Made by a program: the position numbers and the translations under genes. Shown here piece by piece: positions 33,682 through 45,296 of a DNA stretch of 64,000 nt. The notes under the pieces were generated by a model that made no database searches, was not told where the DNA came from, and saw only the letters and a list, made by a program, of their open reading frames with translations. This stretch comes from Mixophyes australis (Eukaryota; Chordata; Amphibia; Anura; Limnodynastidae). The stretch spans positions 162,194,404 to 162,258,403 of the forward strand of contig JAVHZZ010000004.1 in the NCBI GenBank assembly GCA_036250195.1, read 5' to 3'. Positions within the stretch are counted from its first letter, which is position 1; the number at the start of each line of letters is the position of its first letter.

Positions 33682-36270
33682 CAGGGCCGGACTGGGACTA
33701 AAAATCAGCCCTGGCATTTCAAGCATACAGGCCCATCTCTGTTGATGAGCATGAAAAAAACTAGGTGCCGCTAAGGGCGTGGCCACATTATGTTGGGGGC
33801 ATGGTCAAGATGGGGCATTGATACATACATTACATACATTATAATAAAACATTACATTTATCAGGCCCTCCCTATCATGCCACCCCTCCACCCCAGAAGC
33901 ACATTACAACACCCCCAGCCCACTGTACTTATCTATGCTTCTGATGCTGCTGACATCCATCAGGATGGGAACTTCCTGTAGAGTGAGCAGGGAAACTCTT
34001 AGTCTCACAAGATTAATAAATCTCATGAGACTTCGAGCTCCTCGGCTTGCTCTGCAGGCTGTGTCTTATCCAGGAACTGAGAGTAGCTATCCGCTCCCTC
34101 CTGCTAACTAGAGCTGGACTTAGTCTCAGGGGGCCCTAGGCACTTAAGACAGGGGGCTCCTATGATGTAATATGATTATTAGACACATTTTCAACAAATA
34201 CATAGGCAATACTGTGAGCACTACTATTAGGTGCACACAGTTCTGCCTTCACAAGTAGTACAATGTGAAGTAGGACATACCTCCCAACTGTCCTTGCAGT
34301 CAGACCACATCCTGACTAAGCGGGACAGTCACCCACGAAATTCAGGACAGTTGGCAGACTGTCCTGGTCTCTCTTACCTGTCTTGTCATTGTCACCACTT
34401 GTGGCTGCTGGTGTCTTTAGATCAGTTGCTGCTTGTCTGGATCCTGGAATGTTGGGGGCCCTGTTTGAAAAAAAAAAAATGGGTACATGAAAGTTAGAAA
34501 ACTCCAAACAGCACCGATGTTAACTCAATATAGCACCCACGTTATAAAATTAGGCCTCACTCCAGCCCCAACATTAAAATAATAGTATTCCCATTTAATA
34601 AATAAATCTATTTTCCTCCCTCCAAACAACCTCAGCAAGAAATTAAATAGAATTTATGTTTAATAAAAATAACCATTTCCCACAAACATCCCAGGCATTA
34701 AATAATTCATAATCACATTTAATAATTAGACCTCATTTTCCTCAAACAGCCCCACATTCACTTAATAGCACACATTATAGTCATAAACTGTCTCCCACAC
34801 ATATTATAGTCATATACTGTCCCCACACACATTGGCCATTTTTATTTTCCCCCTCCCACAGCCATTGCCGCCCCCCCCCCCCTTGCAGACATTTTCAATC
34901 ACCCCCTCTTCCCCCTGCAGACATTTTCAATCACCCCCCCTTCCCCCTGCAGACATTTTCACTCACCCCCCCTTCCCCCTGCAGACATTTTCACTCACCC
35001 CCCCCCTTTCCCCCTGCAGACATTTTCACTCACAACCCCCTGCAGACATTTTAACTCATCCCCCCTTCCCCCTGCACTTTCACTCACCCCCCCCCCATTC
35101 CCCTGCAGACATTTATTGCCCCTCTCCCCCCGCAGACATTTATTGCCCCTCTCCCCCCCCTGCACACATATTCCGTTTGTCTCCCCCCCTCCCTGCACAC
35201 ATATTCCGTTTGTCTCCCCCCCCCTCCACACATATTCCGTTTGTCTCCCCCCCCCCTCCCAGTCCCTGCACGCATATTCCGTTTGTCTCCCCCCTCCTCC
35301 CTGCACACATATTCCTTTTGTCTCCCCCCCTCCCTGCACACATATTCCGTTTGTCTCCCCCCCCTCCCTGCACACATATTCTGTTTGTCTCCCCCCCCCT
35401 CCCAGTCCCTGCACGCATATTCCGTTTGTCTCCCCCCCCCTCCCTGCACACATATTCTGTTTGTCTCCCCCCCCCCTCCCTGCACACATATTCCATTTGC
35501 CTCCCCCCCCTCCCTGCACACATATTCCATTTGCCTCCCCCCCTCCCTGCACACATATTCCATTTGTCTCCCCCCCTCCCTGCACACATATTCCGTTTGT
35601 CTCCCCCCCCTCCCTGCACACATATTCCGTTTGTCTCCCCCCCCTCCCAGTCCCTGCACGCATATTCCGTTTGTCTCCCCCCCCTCCCTGCACACATATT
35701 CCGTTTGTCTCCCCCCTCCTCCCTGCACACATATTCCTTTTGTCTCCCCCCCTCCCTGCACACATATTCTGTTTGTCTCCCCCCCCCCTCCCTGCACACA
35801 TATTCCATTTGCCTCCCCCCCCCCTCCCTGCACACATATTCCATTTGCCTCCCCCCCCTCCCTGCACACATATTCTATTTGCCTCCCCCCCCTCCCTGCA
35901 CACATATTCCTTTTGTCTCCCCCCCTCCCTGCACACATATTCTGTTTGTCTCCCCCCCCCCTCCCTGCACACATATTCCATTTGCCTCCCCCCCCCTCCC
36001 TGCACACATATTCCATTTGCCTCCCCCCCCTCCCTGCACACATATTCTCTACACTTACTTCAACACTGACAGCTGCCTCCACTGCAGCTCGTCCTACGCG
36101 GGAGCCGGGCGCACAGAGCCGTCATGACGTCACGCGTCATGACGGCTGCATACAAAAAAAAAATGTTTTGTTTTATTTAATTGGGCTATCACAGGGGAGC
36201 CGGACCAGCCCATGCTGCCATCGGCCCTTCTGGCATTTGCCAGAAGTGCCAGATGGCCAGTCCGGCCCTG
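33682..36270. mobile_element. hAT family element, copy 2 (with C-rich minisatellite)
   Basis: Starts CAGGGCCGGACTGGGAC and ends GGCCAGTCCGGCCCTG, with an exact 8-bp duplication ATCATAGA. It is the same family as 810-3063 in inverse orientation: both share the CTTCTGGCATTTGCCAGAAG end palindrome, a TGACGTCA-bearing block near that end, and internal segments. This copy is longer because of a C-rich minisatellite. No transposase gene is present; the long open frames across the minisatellite are a composition artefact. Confidence 0.92.
34870..36056. repeat. C-rich minisatellite, 26+ copies
   Basis: From ~35,163 to 36,050 I count 26 units of CCCTGCACACATATTC plus a CGTTTGTCTCCCCCC-type tail (average ~34 bp). 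It is preceded by ~8 related units with CCCTGCAGACATTTTCACTCACC (34,870-35,150). C-runs vary from 5 to 11. Variant units (CAGTCCCTGCACGC) recur at copies 4, 8 and 15, hinting at multi-unit duplication. Confidence 0.95.
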
Positions 36271-36278
36271 ATCATAGA

Positions 36279-36397
36279 GCAGACATTACTGATTGTGAAG
36301 GCCCTCATCATCTCCTGGCTTGCAATTTAAACAAAAGAGAATTACAAAGATGCAGGCACTAGTGTATCAGGGCACTTGAAGTTTGGAGAATTAGGCA

Positions 36398-36434
<37 letters not shown>
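36279..36434. repeat. Right part of the hAT-occupied duplicate, ending in (TA)n
   Basis: Continues the duplicated segment after the hAT element and ends in a TA run of about 26 bases. Confidence 0.9.
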
Positions 36435-36436
<2 letters not shown>

Positions 36437-36723
36437 AAAGGAAATAAGGGCACTTCTTTAAATTAATGAAATGTGTACAAGTGTATAAAATCATTTGAAA
36501 CGGCAGCCAAGGACAAATAGGACCAATGTGCAAGTGCAAATAAAAGAAAAATATTGTCCGGCGCTCAGAAACAAACAGAATTTAAAAATCACTGTGTCAG
36601 CATAAACATAAAGGAGAATTTTGTGCACAATATAGCTATATTGGGGTTAAGCTCACCTGCCGGACGTCAAGGCATCTCCTGTAGGTGAGTCCCTAAGCTA
36701 GTGATACAAATTTACATTCAGGG

Positions 36724-37022
36724 TATTATTTAGGTAATTTCTGATTTAGGCCCAGTGGTTCATTAAGTTGTGGTGAAAGGTCGGCTTGCTTGCAAGGGAT
36801 TGCTGGGATTTCAGGGAGCCAATGAACATCGGAGTAAATTGTAGACCCAATAATAGTGGGCACAGAAACCAACATGGTTCAGCAGATGTTTTTGCATCAT
36901 AGAGCAGACATTACTGATTGTGAAGGCCCTCATCATCTCCTGGCTTGCAATTTAAACAAAAGAGAATTACAAAGATGCAGGCACTAGTGTATCAGGGCAC
37001 TTGAAGTTTGGAGAATTAGGCA

Positions 37023-37063
<41 letters not shown>
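36724..37063. repeat. Empty-site duplicate of the hAT target
   Basis: Direct duplicate of 33,502-33,681 joined to 36,279-36,434, with the hAT element absent and the target octamer present once. It ends in a longer TA run (about 37,026-37,063). A spacer of 289 bases separates it from the first copy. Confidence 0.92.
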
Positions 37064-37068
<5 letters not shown>

Positions 37069-37079
37069 GATGGAAAGGA

Positions 37080-38396
37080 GGGAAGAAGTATGACAGTTAC
37101 TCATTTATATGTACAACACAAAAGAAGTTGGTGTACAGAGTTGCAGCTATTCACGGATGCAGCTGGGAGTATAGGGTTTGGGGGTAATCCCAAACAGTAA
37201 ATTATGGTGGGATGAGCACTGGATGCGGAATTGATAAAATAAGCCCAGTTGGCAGTGCAGCACTGTTTTCTGTATTACTGGCATCAAAACTATGGGAAAA
37301 GAATAGACAGGTGTTATGCAGGTTTGATACGGAGGTAGTGTTGGAGGCTTTGCATGCAGTATTAGTAGATTATTTTCAATAATGGCTTTCATAAGACTTT
37401 TAATGATAAGAGGTCTGCAGCTAGGCGAGGACAAAATGTATTCCAAGGGTGATCAATAAAATAACTGATGCACTATCCAGGTTCAATGTCTCACCTTGGC
37501 TTTACAGGAAGAAGCTGTCCCTCACAGTTGACCTCCACACCTTTTGGAGTTAGTGATCAAAGGATTGTGGAGTCAATTTGGGTCCAGTTAACATAGAATG
37601 CCTACTGCAGACACTGTAATGACAGGTGCACTCCAAGTAAGGGCTCTAGAGCTTTTTCTATTGGATGTGAGAAAGAAAGGGTATTCCACCAGCTTGACAG
37701 AAAGAGTCCTGGAAAGCAAATATTTTTTCTTGCAGTCATTAGGTTGTTAGGATGTAATGAGGCAGTTTAATGTAAGGAGAATGGTGGAAGATTGGAAGAT
37801 ATTCACTTCAGCTCCTGATAGTAATTGCCCCTTTAAACCAGTTGTATTAGAGATGATTATGGATAGTCTTACAGAAGTGTGCCAGTTAATGTTTGAGGTA
37901 ATGTTATTTAAGGCAGGTTTTGCACTAGTATTCCTCATTGCTTCTAGAATAAGCGAGTTAGTCAGTCCTATGGAAAGAGAAGCTGGATAGCTAGGCATAG
38001 CGGATATTAAACTGAGCGAAGGGAAGTTATCCTTTGTCATCAGGTGGTCAAAGACCGATCAGCTAGGCAAAGGCAAACTGGTTAATTTGAAGAGGCTGCA
38101 TGGATCTCAGATATGTCCTGTAGGAACCCTAAAAGAGATACAACCAAAAATGCATAGCCTATATTCGTGAGGACTCAATTTGGATGACAAGATGTCACTT
38201 TGCAAGCATTCTGAGAATGAGGTTAAGTAAAGTATATATAGAGATGACACTTTTGAACATACATTCCTCGTGCATAGGTGCAACCACTGAAGCTGTGCTG
38301 GTAGCCATGGAGAGCACAGTAAATAAAAGCATAGAGAGAAGGAGGTCAAACAGGTACAGGCTTCATGTAAGGCCTGTAGGCCAATTGTGAGAGAAT
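37080..38396 (+). pseudogene. DIRS-type RNase H and tyrosine recombinase relic
   Basis: DIRS elements integrate circular cDNA with a tyrosine recombinase instead of an integrase. RNase H-like blocks appear at ~37,140-37,450 (SPVGSAALFSVLLASKLWE, then C-RFDTEVVLEAL). The recombinase follows: KAGFALVFLIASRISELV at 37,910-37,960 contains the first catalytic arginine region, and 38,184-38,390 carries the C-terminal block with HSSCIGAT (box with H; the usual arginine position reads C) and RRRSNRYRLHVRP near the nucleophile region. Several stops and frame changes make it non-functional. Confidence 0.7.
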
Positions 38397-38404
38397 TGCT
38401 ATGT
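38397..38404. repeat. Target duplication of hAT MITE, left copy
   Basis: TGCTATGT, matching GGCTATGT at 39,087-39,094 in 7 of 8 positions. Confidence 0.8.
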
Positions 38405-39086
38405 CAGGGTTGTCCAACCTGCGGCCCGCGGGCCGCATGCGGCCCAGCATGCCTGTAAATGTGGCACAGCAGGAGTTTTGGTTGTGGCAAGGGGGCAGCG
38501 CTGTTAATGAAAAAAAAAATCCTGCAAAAAAAGAAAAAGATAAGAAAATACTTACCTTGTGGTCACACGGTCCCTCCCTGGTCTCCTCCTCCGTGCGGCG
38601 CTGGCAGTGAATGTCGGGCGTGATGTCATCACGTCCGACATCCATTGCAGAGCACAGCACATAGGAGTCACCCTCTCGAACTATCAGCAGCAGTGAAACG
38701 GAAAAAACAAGAGAAGAGGATCCGAGAACGAGCCGATTAAAAGGTAAGTTAAGGGGTTTTTTTTTGTTTTTTTTTATTATTTCAAGGGACGCTGACCAGT
38801 GCATAAACTCACCTGGTCCTGGAGCATCACGGACCTTATCTTCCTGTCTTAATGACTGCTGTATTGAAGCCCTTCATAAAATTTTGTAACAATATCACTT
38901 GATGTTTGACAGCAGCCATTAGCATGTCATTGAAGCACTGAGCAACAACAAGGAGCATTAGCAATGTTTTCTATGTTTTTTTTGGATGATCAGCTATCAT
39001 TAGTGCTAGTGTATTTTATGTGCGGCCCAAAACAACTTGTCGCCTTTCAATGTGGCCCAGGGAAGCTAAAAGGTTGGACACCCCTG
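38405..39086. mobile_element. Non-autonomous hAT (CAGGGGTGTCCAACC type)
   Basis: Starts CAGGGTTGTCCAACCTGCGG and ends AAGGTTGGACACCCCTG, a clear inverted terminal repeat, with an 8-bp near-perfect duplication. Sub-terminal CGGCCCGCGGGCC and GCGGCCC blocks are also typical of this hAT group. It has no coding capacity, and lies in the DIRS relic directly downstream of the recombinase. Confidence 0.88.
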
Positions 39087-39094
39087 GGCTATGT

Positions 39095-39600
39095 CATTCC
39101 GAAAAACATAAAGGCATGGTGGCATAAGGATGGATAGAGGACAGTGGGTGTAGGGGCATTGCTTTGTGGCATTACATGTTTATTATTGAGTTTTCTAAAA
39201 ATCCCAGCCCCCTTTAAAGTGTGGATATGCCAGGACTTATGGTTATTCTGGCAGTCATAAGGGCGGTGATAAAGATAGTGGCTTTATTGCACATGCTATC
39301 TCTTTATCCAATTATCTGAGTCCTTTCACCACGTTAAATAGCACTAAAGTCTTACAGAATTGCTCATACAATACCTACTGTATCTCCATGAATTCCATGG
39401 AGTGGGTTATTACACTATGTTTATGGCTGTCACTGCATCAGGATGCCCGTAAGTTTGGCCCAGTGTATGTGACCCTTGGGCACAGGATCCGTAGCTCTTG
39501 GGGCATTTGTTGTCCTGTATGTCACTCTCTTTAAGGTTGAAAGGCCGGAAATGAAAATAAAGGCTGTGGCCATATTCTCTTCACTGTTTGGTGTTGTGTC
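39095..39600 (+). other. Probable DIRS 3' tail
   Basis: This follows the hAT MITE and presumably continues the DIRS element past the recombinase. No clear domain or terminus was recognised. Confidence 0.35.
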
Positions 39601-40276
39601 ATTTATTATGGGTTGACTATTAAGATTATATTCTGGACAGAGGATTAGATAGGTTCTATGTCTAAGGGGTTTCTACACATGGCCTATAATATTTCTTAAT
39701 ATTTCAATATTTTCTGCATGACTTGTTAAACAGTATTTCTTGTATATAATAATCATTATAACCAATTAATTATGAGAGGACTTCGTATTGTGAACTGACT
39801 GATTGAGACAATCATCTTTATTTGGTCATAGGCAAACCGAGGGTGGGAGGGTTCACTAGTGCCTGGAAACCCCCCTCCAAGCCTGGGGCACTGTATAATT
39901 CAGGTGGCTGGACCCTGCCCCCACTTCACACGGCTCTGTTTGAAAAGAGAGAGCTGCATGCACCTAACAGTAGTCCACGCAGCATTGCCCATGTATATAA
40001 TGGGGATAGGGAGAGTTGGAAAGCAGCCAAGCACTCTCTAAAATTATAGCCACGCCCCCATGCATGCTAGTCGCGCCCATTGGCCGGCGTGGTGTGGAAA
40101 CCCCCCTCTGCAAATCCTACGTTTGCCCCTGTTGGTATTCACTTTTTATCAATTGAAGAACAGAAGCCTCTCTTCTCCTGCTGTGCAAACAGCTTTGTCA
40201 AGTATTTATGCTCAAGTTAACAATGTGAATACCAGGGGAGGGACAGCAATCAAATTGTACAGGGTGGAGCATTAAG
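39601..40276. other. No recognised gene
   Basis: No coding or structural signal recognised. Confidence 0.45.
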
Positions 40277-40887
40277 TTAGGCTAGTTACACACTGGAGAA
40301 TTTTCTGACCAATCTGTTATCTACAACGATTATACCTACGACTGAAAGTCAGACGATTCATGTGTACACACTACACACGATTTACCTTCAGATCTGTGTT
40401 CTTCATCTGGTCCTCTAGGCGTTTAAAGAATGACAGCACAATAGTCACTTATTCATTCATTCCTGTCACACTGATTAAAACCGCCTTGTTTTAACTATCC
40501 ATACGTCATTACAAATTGCGTTAGCTTCTGTGACTCTGAAACAAAATATTTAGTCTCAGAATGAACAAACAAATTATTCCATATACAGCACTCTCTACAT
40601 TTCTTCACCGGGACATGTTCATTGCTGCATCAGCTGAAAAGATCATGACTCTGTAAACTCTGTGGAGATTGTGATCATGAGTGCATACACACTACATGAT
40701 AGGAAGGTAATTGGAACGAGATTATTAAACAGTACGACCAGCCAAATGAAACGATAGTCGGGAATGTGGAACGACTGTTGTTCACTGTGTAAGTATACAC
40801 ACTAACGCGATATGTGGCCGAGCAGTCGTTTATCGGGTGATTAGCCAGATAGTTGGCTGAAAAACCTCCAGTGTGTACCTAACCTAA
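40277..40887. mobile_element. MITE with 22-bp terminal inverted repeats
   Basis: Left end TTAGGCTAGTTACACACTGG and right end CCAGTGTGTACCTAACCTAA are inverted copies over 22 bases with two mismatches. Several internal ACACACTA and ACGA/TCGT motifs are spaced symmetrically. There is no coding region, and a target duplication could not be fixed, so the superfamily is open. Confidence 0.75.
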
Positions 40888-42845
40888 AGAAGTAGGCTGT
40901 TCCAAAGTGGACAACCCCTTTAAAAAAAAGACCAAAACTGTCATTTCCTTGCATTACTCTTTCAGTGTACATAATAATAAGATATTTATTAAAATAGAGT
41001 AGTTTTGTTGGTATAAATTCGGTAGAAGATCCCTATTGTGGTAATCTGCAAGTTTCAGACTCTATTTCTGCTGTTGGAAAATAGAGGATTGTTTATTTTT
41101 AAAATTGCCAACATTATGTTTTATTTCCTTAATTAACTTTCTTCTCATCAGTTGGCATGCTTTTCCTAGCTGCCCTCTTGATATAATTATTCAATGCCAT
41201 TCTCACTCCAACTATTTACATAATTCTATCACAGTCACATTATTCTTTTTTATAGTTCTCTGCAGAACAGACAGGAAATGAATTTTAGTTTGGAAAAATA
41301 AATGTCTTCTTGAGATTGTTGTGATAATTTTACTTCCACTGTAATGATCATAGCAGCATCTCCATGCCTAGTGATTTCTTGAGTGAACTGGTTAGTAAAA
41401 TGCATTTTACAGAAGCACTGATGAAAATTAAATTAAAATTAGATGGTGTTCTTGCTTATGGAAAAGCTATATTGCAAACTATCTGGATGGTACTTTGTTT
41501 TAAAACTACTTTGACAAATGGCAATATTAATACATAACTGAATATTGTCACAAAATAACATTTTACATGAGGCTTTGGGGATTGTTAGCTAAGTGTTGCT
41601 GTACAGTAACCCATAGCAAACAATCAGCAATTACCTTTCATTGATTTAATTCCCACACTGACAGTATAAGAACTTGTCTATCTAGGCTGCATATGGTGAA
41701 TTGTTATTACTTTTTTACCTTTACTTTAATTTATTTTAAATTCCTACAATATTAACAGTATTGTTTTTATCCTGTGCATGTTTCAATTGTTGTTGAGCTT
41801 TTACTTAGTATGCTTGTCTTCATGCTAGCTGGCTGGCTGTTCCATATATCATCCTTTTTTTTAACTTTAAAAAAAGCTTCTTTCTGTTGCTTTTTCGTCT
41901 ACAACCTTAAATTGTGAGTAATTTTCCTCTTGCCCTCCAGATATGCTAAACACAAGCCCTATTCTCCTTAGCAAAAACATGGAGGACAACGGTATTTGGT
42001 GTAAATGTGAGATGGAACCCCCCAGATGTGGAACCTGTAAAGAGGGTGAAGAGGAGAAGAGAATGTAATCATCTAACCAGCAATCCAGCGCAGGTATGTG
42101 ATCTTTTCCTGCAGGATTCTTCAGCATTGGTGACAGCAAATTGGAAATGTTACTGCCCAGCATCCATGTGACAGCTAATATTTATCTAATTCAAAGAAAT
42201 GATTACAGTACAGCAAACAACAGGGTAAGCTAGAGCAGGTAAAACCTGACACTTTGGCAGTTATTACTGCACAGATTGGGGTTTCAATAGCTGAGATGAT
42301 TTGTCATGTGACAGGGATCACATGACTGAAACCAGGAAAGTATGCAAGAGATCCCATGAGTACACAGGAAGTCAAGAAGCAGGAAGTCAAGTCCGAGATG
42401 ACATTACTGCAAACTTAGAGAATTAGGAAGTGCTAGGAGCAGAGGATGCAGGCCTGCATGGAAACACCTGGCGCCGAGACCAGTAGGTGAAAAATGGATA
42501 CTGGCAATGGCGTGTGAAACAGTTTAAGCACCCATATTTGCTCATGGGACAGTCTAGAGAGGTCTTATTATAGCTGCATGGCTTTTTCAAACCATATAAG
42601 TCTAAAATATGTTTGTTAAGCATATGTATCATGCAATATATTGCAACTTTTTCTTGGCGCAGAGCTAATCATGCAGAATACTGAGAACTAGGGGCTGAAC
42701 ACTACATTGCAAAACCCCATTGTAAGTTGTGATGGAATGGCGCTCCAGCTTTCTGGACATCTGCTCTACTCTTAAGAGGGCAGAGAAGTGGCTTTTTCTG
42801 AGCATGCCTTCCAGACCAGCACATGTTCAGAAAAGGCGTTGGCTC

Positions 42846-43325
42846 TGCTCTTCTGAGAGCAGAGTGGAGACCTTGGGACTTTGCCCTGGCATTGCGTAGT
42901 CTCTTCTGGGGCCCTGGTTGTTATTCCACCAATGCTGAGAGTTTCTGTCCTCTATGAACCCACATTTCAAATGTCTTGCCTAATAGTTGTGATCTCAGAT
43001 TCTAATCAAGAATCCTGCTAAACACAGCTTCCTTATATTATACAGTCAGTAGCCATCTTGGTATTTTCGTAATGATTTCTCACCTCCAGAGGTAGTGGTA
43101 TGTTAAATGCAAGTGAATGGCTGGTGGCCAAAGCTTTAAAGGTTTAAGTGAATTTTACCCTTAATTTAATTACCTAATTTTAGATGATTTTTTTAACACA
43201 TGCAATAAAATATGATGAGAGCACAGTGGGGACCTTGGGGGTTTATCCTGGCACTTCTGGACTCTCCTGTGGGTTCCAGTTGTTGTTCCACAACTGCTGA
43301 GAGCTTCTTTCCCCTATGGACCGCA
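42846..43325. repeat. Diverged ~115-bp direct duplication
   Basis: Both copies read GAGAGCA, then AGTGG-GACCTTGGG, CCTGGCA, GTTGT-TTCCAC, TGCTGAGAG and CCTATG in the same order, about 365 bases apart. Confidence 0.75.
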
Positions 43326-44642
43326 TTCCGTTTCTTTTTTTTTTTTACATAGTAATGAAATAGAAAGACATTACATGATAGCAATACATTTTTTTTGTAG
43401 TTTACTAAATAATGCTAAAAACACCTAAAATTTGGTTTTGTGTCACTCACCCCTCCCATGTCACACACACACATGGAACACACAGACACATGCATAGAAT
43501 AGAGACTGAGCATAGCATCCAGTATGCAGAAATCTGATTCTATTATTAAAGTATCTGTATTGTGTTGCGTATCGAAGAACTTCTGGTTTGTCTGTTCAGC
43601 TGAAGGAAAGATTTTAAATAAAGCTTTGCCAGAACATCAGCGGATTAAATTCAGTCATGTGAGTGAACTTCAATTTTATAGTGTCTCCATTACTGACTAA
43701 GTTATACAAGTGACAGCCATTTTTCTGAATACCAAAATGCATTCAAGCCTAGGTGAATAACTCTGGCTTCTGCATTGGAGACACATTTTATTGTGACAAT
43801 TGATCACCAGTTCCCAGTGTTATAATTCTGGCAACATTTAAATAAATATCAAAATTATTTATCTTAAACAGTGGTTGATTAGTTTAATTATATTTACATT
43901 CCCTCCCCCTGTCACAGAGATGATCTGGCTTTAAAACTTAAAAATATCTGTATTTTTGTTGTTAAAGTTTAATATTAATTCATGGTGATGGATCCAATTT
44001 GAAAAAAGTGTATTCACTTAATCATCCAATTATTTATTGTCAATATATGCTGAACTGCACTGTGTACAGTGGAGCTGAACCGTATATTTAATCTGTTCCT
44101 CACTATCCTTATTCCTGCTCTGCACTACTTCTGATTTTTACCACATCATCTCTTTATCTTTCCATACAAGTAGTAATAAAATAAAGATTGAAACAAAGGA
44201 AATCTTTTAAACAATGGACAAATTGTATTATGTTGTTTTAATATGCAATATATGAATATACAAATGTTATCAAATAAAGAAAATAAAATGTTTCCTGAAA
44301 GTCAGGTCTATGGAAATAATGAGTCCCCAATATGTTTGGAAATGATAAAAGTCTGAAAACGATTGTGAGTGGGGATTCATTAGTGTTATACCATGAATGC
44401 TAAAGATGGAAGCAGCACAGAGATCCTGTGAATAGACTGTGACTCATGTGGGTTACTCATAACTAAATAAAGCTCTCTCACACTTACGTGCTGAGGCTAC
44501 ATCCATAGAACCAGGAAGGTAGAAACTAACTCTTTCATTGCTCCTGTCAATACTAAAAGAACACTAGAAACCAATCAAATATTTGTCCTGTTTTCCCTAC
44601 TGTATGACGCTGTGGAGCACTGAGCTGCCTTAAAAATCTACA

Positions 44643-44682
44643 CTAATAATAATAATAATAATAATAGTAATAATATTATTAT
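44643..44682. repeat. (AAT)n microsatellite
   Basis: About nine AAT units with one G interruption, followed by ATTATTATGG. Confidence 0.9.
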
Positions 44683-45113
44683 GGATAGTAGAAAATGAAA
44701 GAAAATTATTAAACTATTTATTATGTGACCTGAAAAATATTTTGCTAGGTTGCTGTAAAAGATAAATTGTTCTTCACCATTCCTTGGCTGTCAGCATAGC
44801 TACATTTATTTGGGAAATCATTTATCAGCTGTTCAGCACTTCACAATAGCTACTGCATTCTTAAGTTTATTTTCTCTCATATACTCATTGCTCCACATTG
44901 AAAAAAACTGACAAAACTGATTTTAATTTGCCTTTAAAGAATCACTAATCCCCAAAATAGAAATGATCAGATTTGAACCAGCAAGGTAATCATCAAGGTA
45001 GAGATTATGCAGTGTCAACCTGACAATCCACTGCTGCTCTTTTACAAAGTAAAGTATTAACTCCCAGCTCAATTACAGATAGCTGAAGTCCTTTCCACAA
45101 CATAACGAACGGT

Positions 45114-45296
45114 GGGCCTGATTCATTAAGGATCTTAACTCAAGAAACTTCTTATTTCAGTCCCCTGGACAATTTAGTATTGTGTTTTGCACATAAGTTA
45201 AATACTGACTGTTTTTTCATGTAGCACATAAAATCAACTCTAAATTTCAGTGTACAAATAAGCTATCGAGTATTTGTGTGCTACATGAAAAAAGAC
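45114..45296. mobile_element. Left part of TIR element that hosts the nest
   Basis: GGGCCTGATTCATTAAGG..TTAACTCAAGAAACTTCTT..CAGTCCCCTGG continues to TTTTGCACATAAGTTAAATAC. All of it recurs inverted at 61,300-61,416. A small inner hairpin (CATGTAGCACA with TGTGCTACATG, 45,220-45,292) follows. The LINE begins at about 45,290, so the inner part of the element is either displaced or lost. Confidence 0.8.

Larger units (their letters stand above)
40888..45113. other. Mostly unrecognised AT-rich DNA
   Basis: No coding domain was recognised in 4.2 kb. Notable pieces are a diverged ~115-bp direct duplication (42,846-42,960 and 43,213-43,325), poly-T/poly-A runs and an AAT microsatellite. This is the window's longest stretch without identifiable mobile-element coding sequence. 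Confidence 0.5.

Noticed and set aside
34832..36362. Several overlapping open frames of 240-431 codons on both strands, proline/histidine- or glycine/cysteine-rich
   Set aside because: They arise from a C-rich tandem repeat with few stop-forming bases, are open in both directions, and have no domain or plausible start context.
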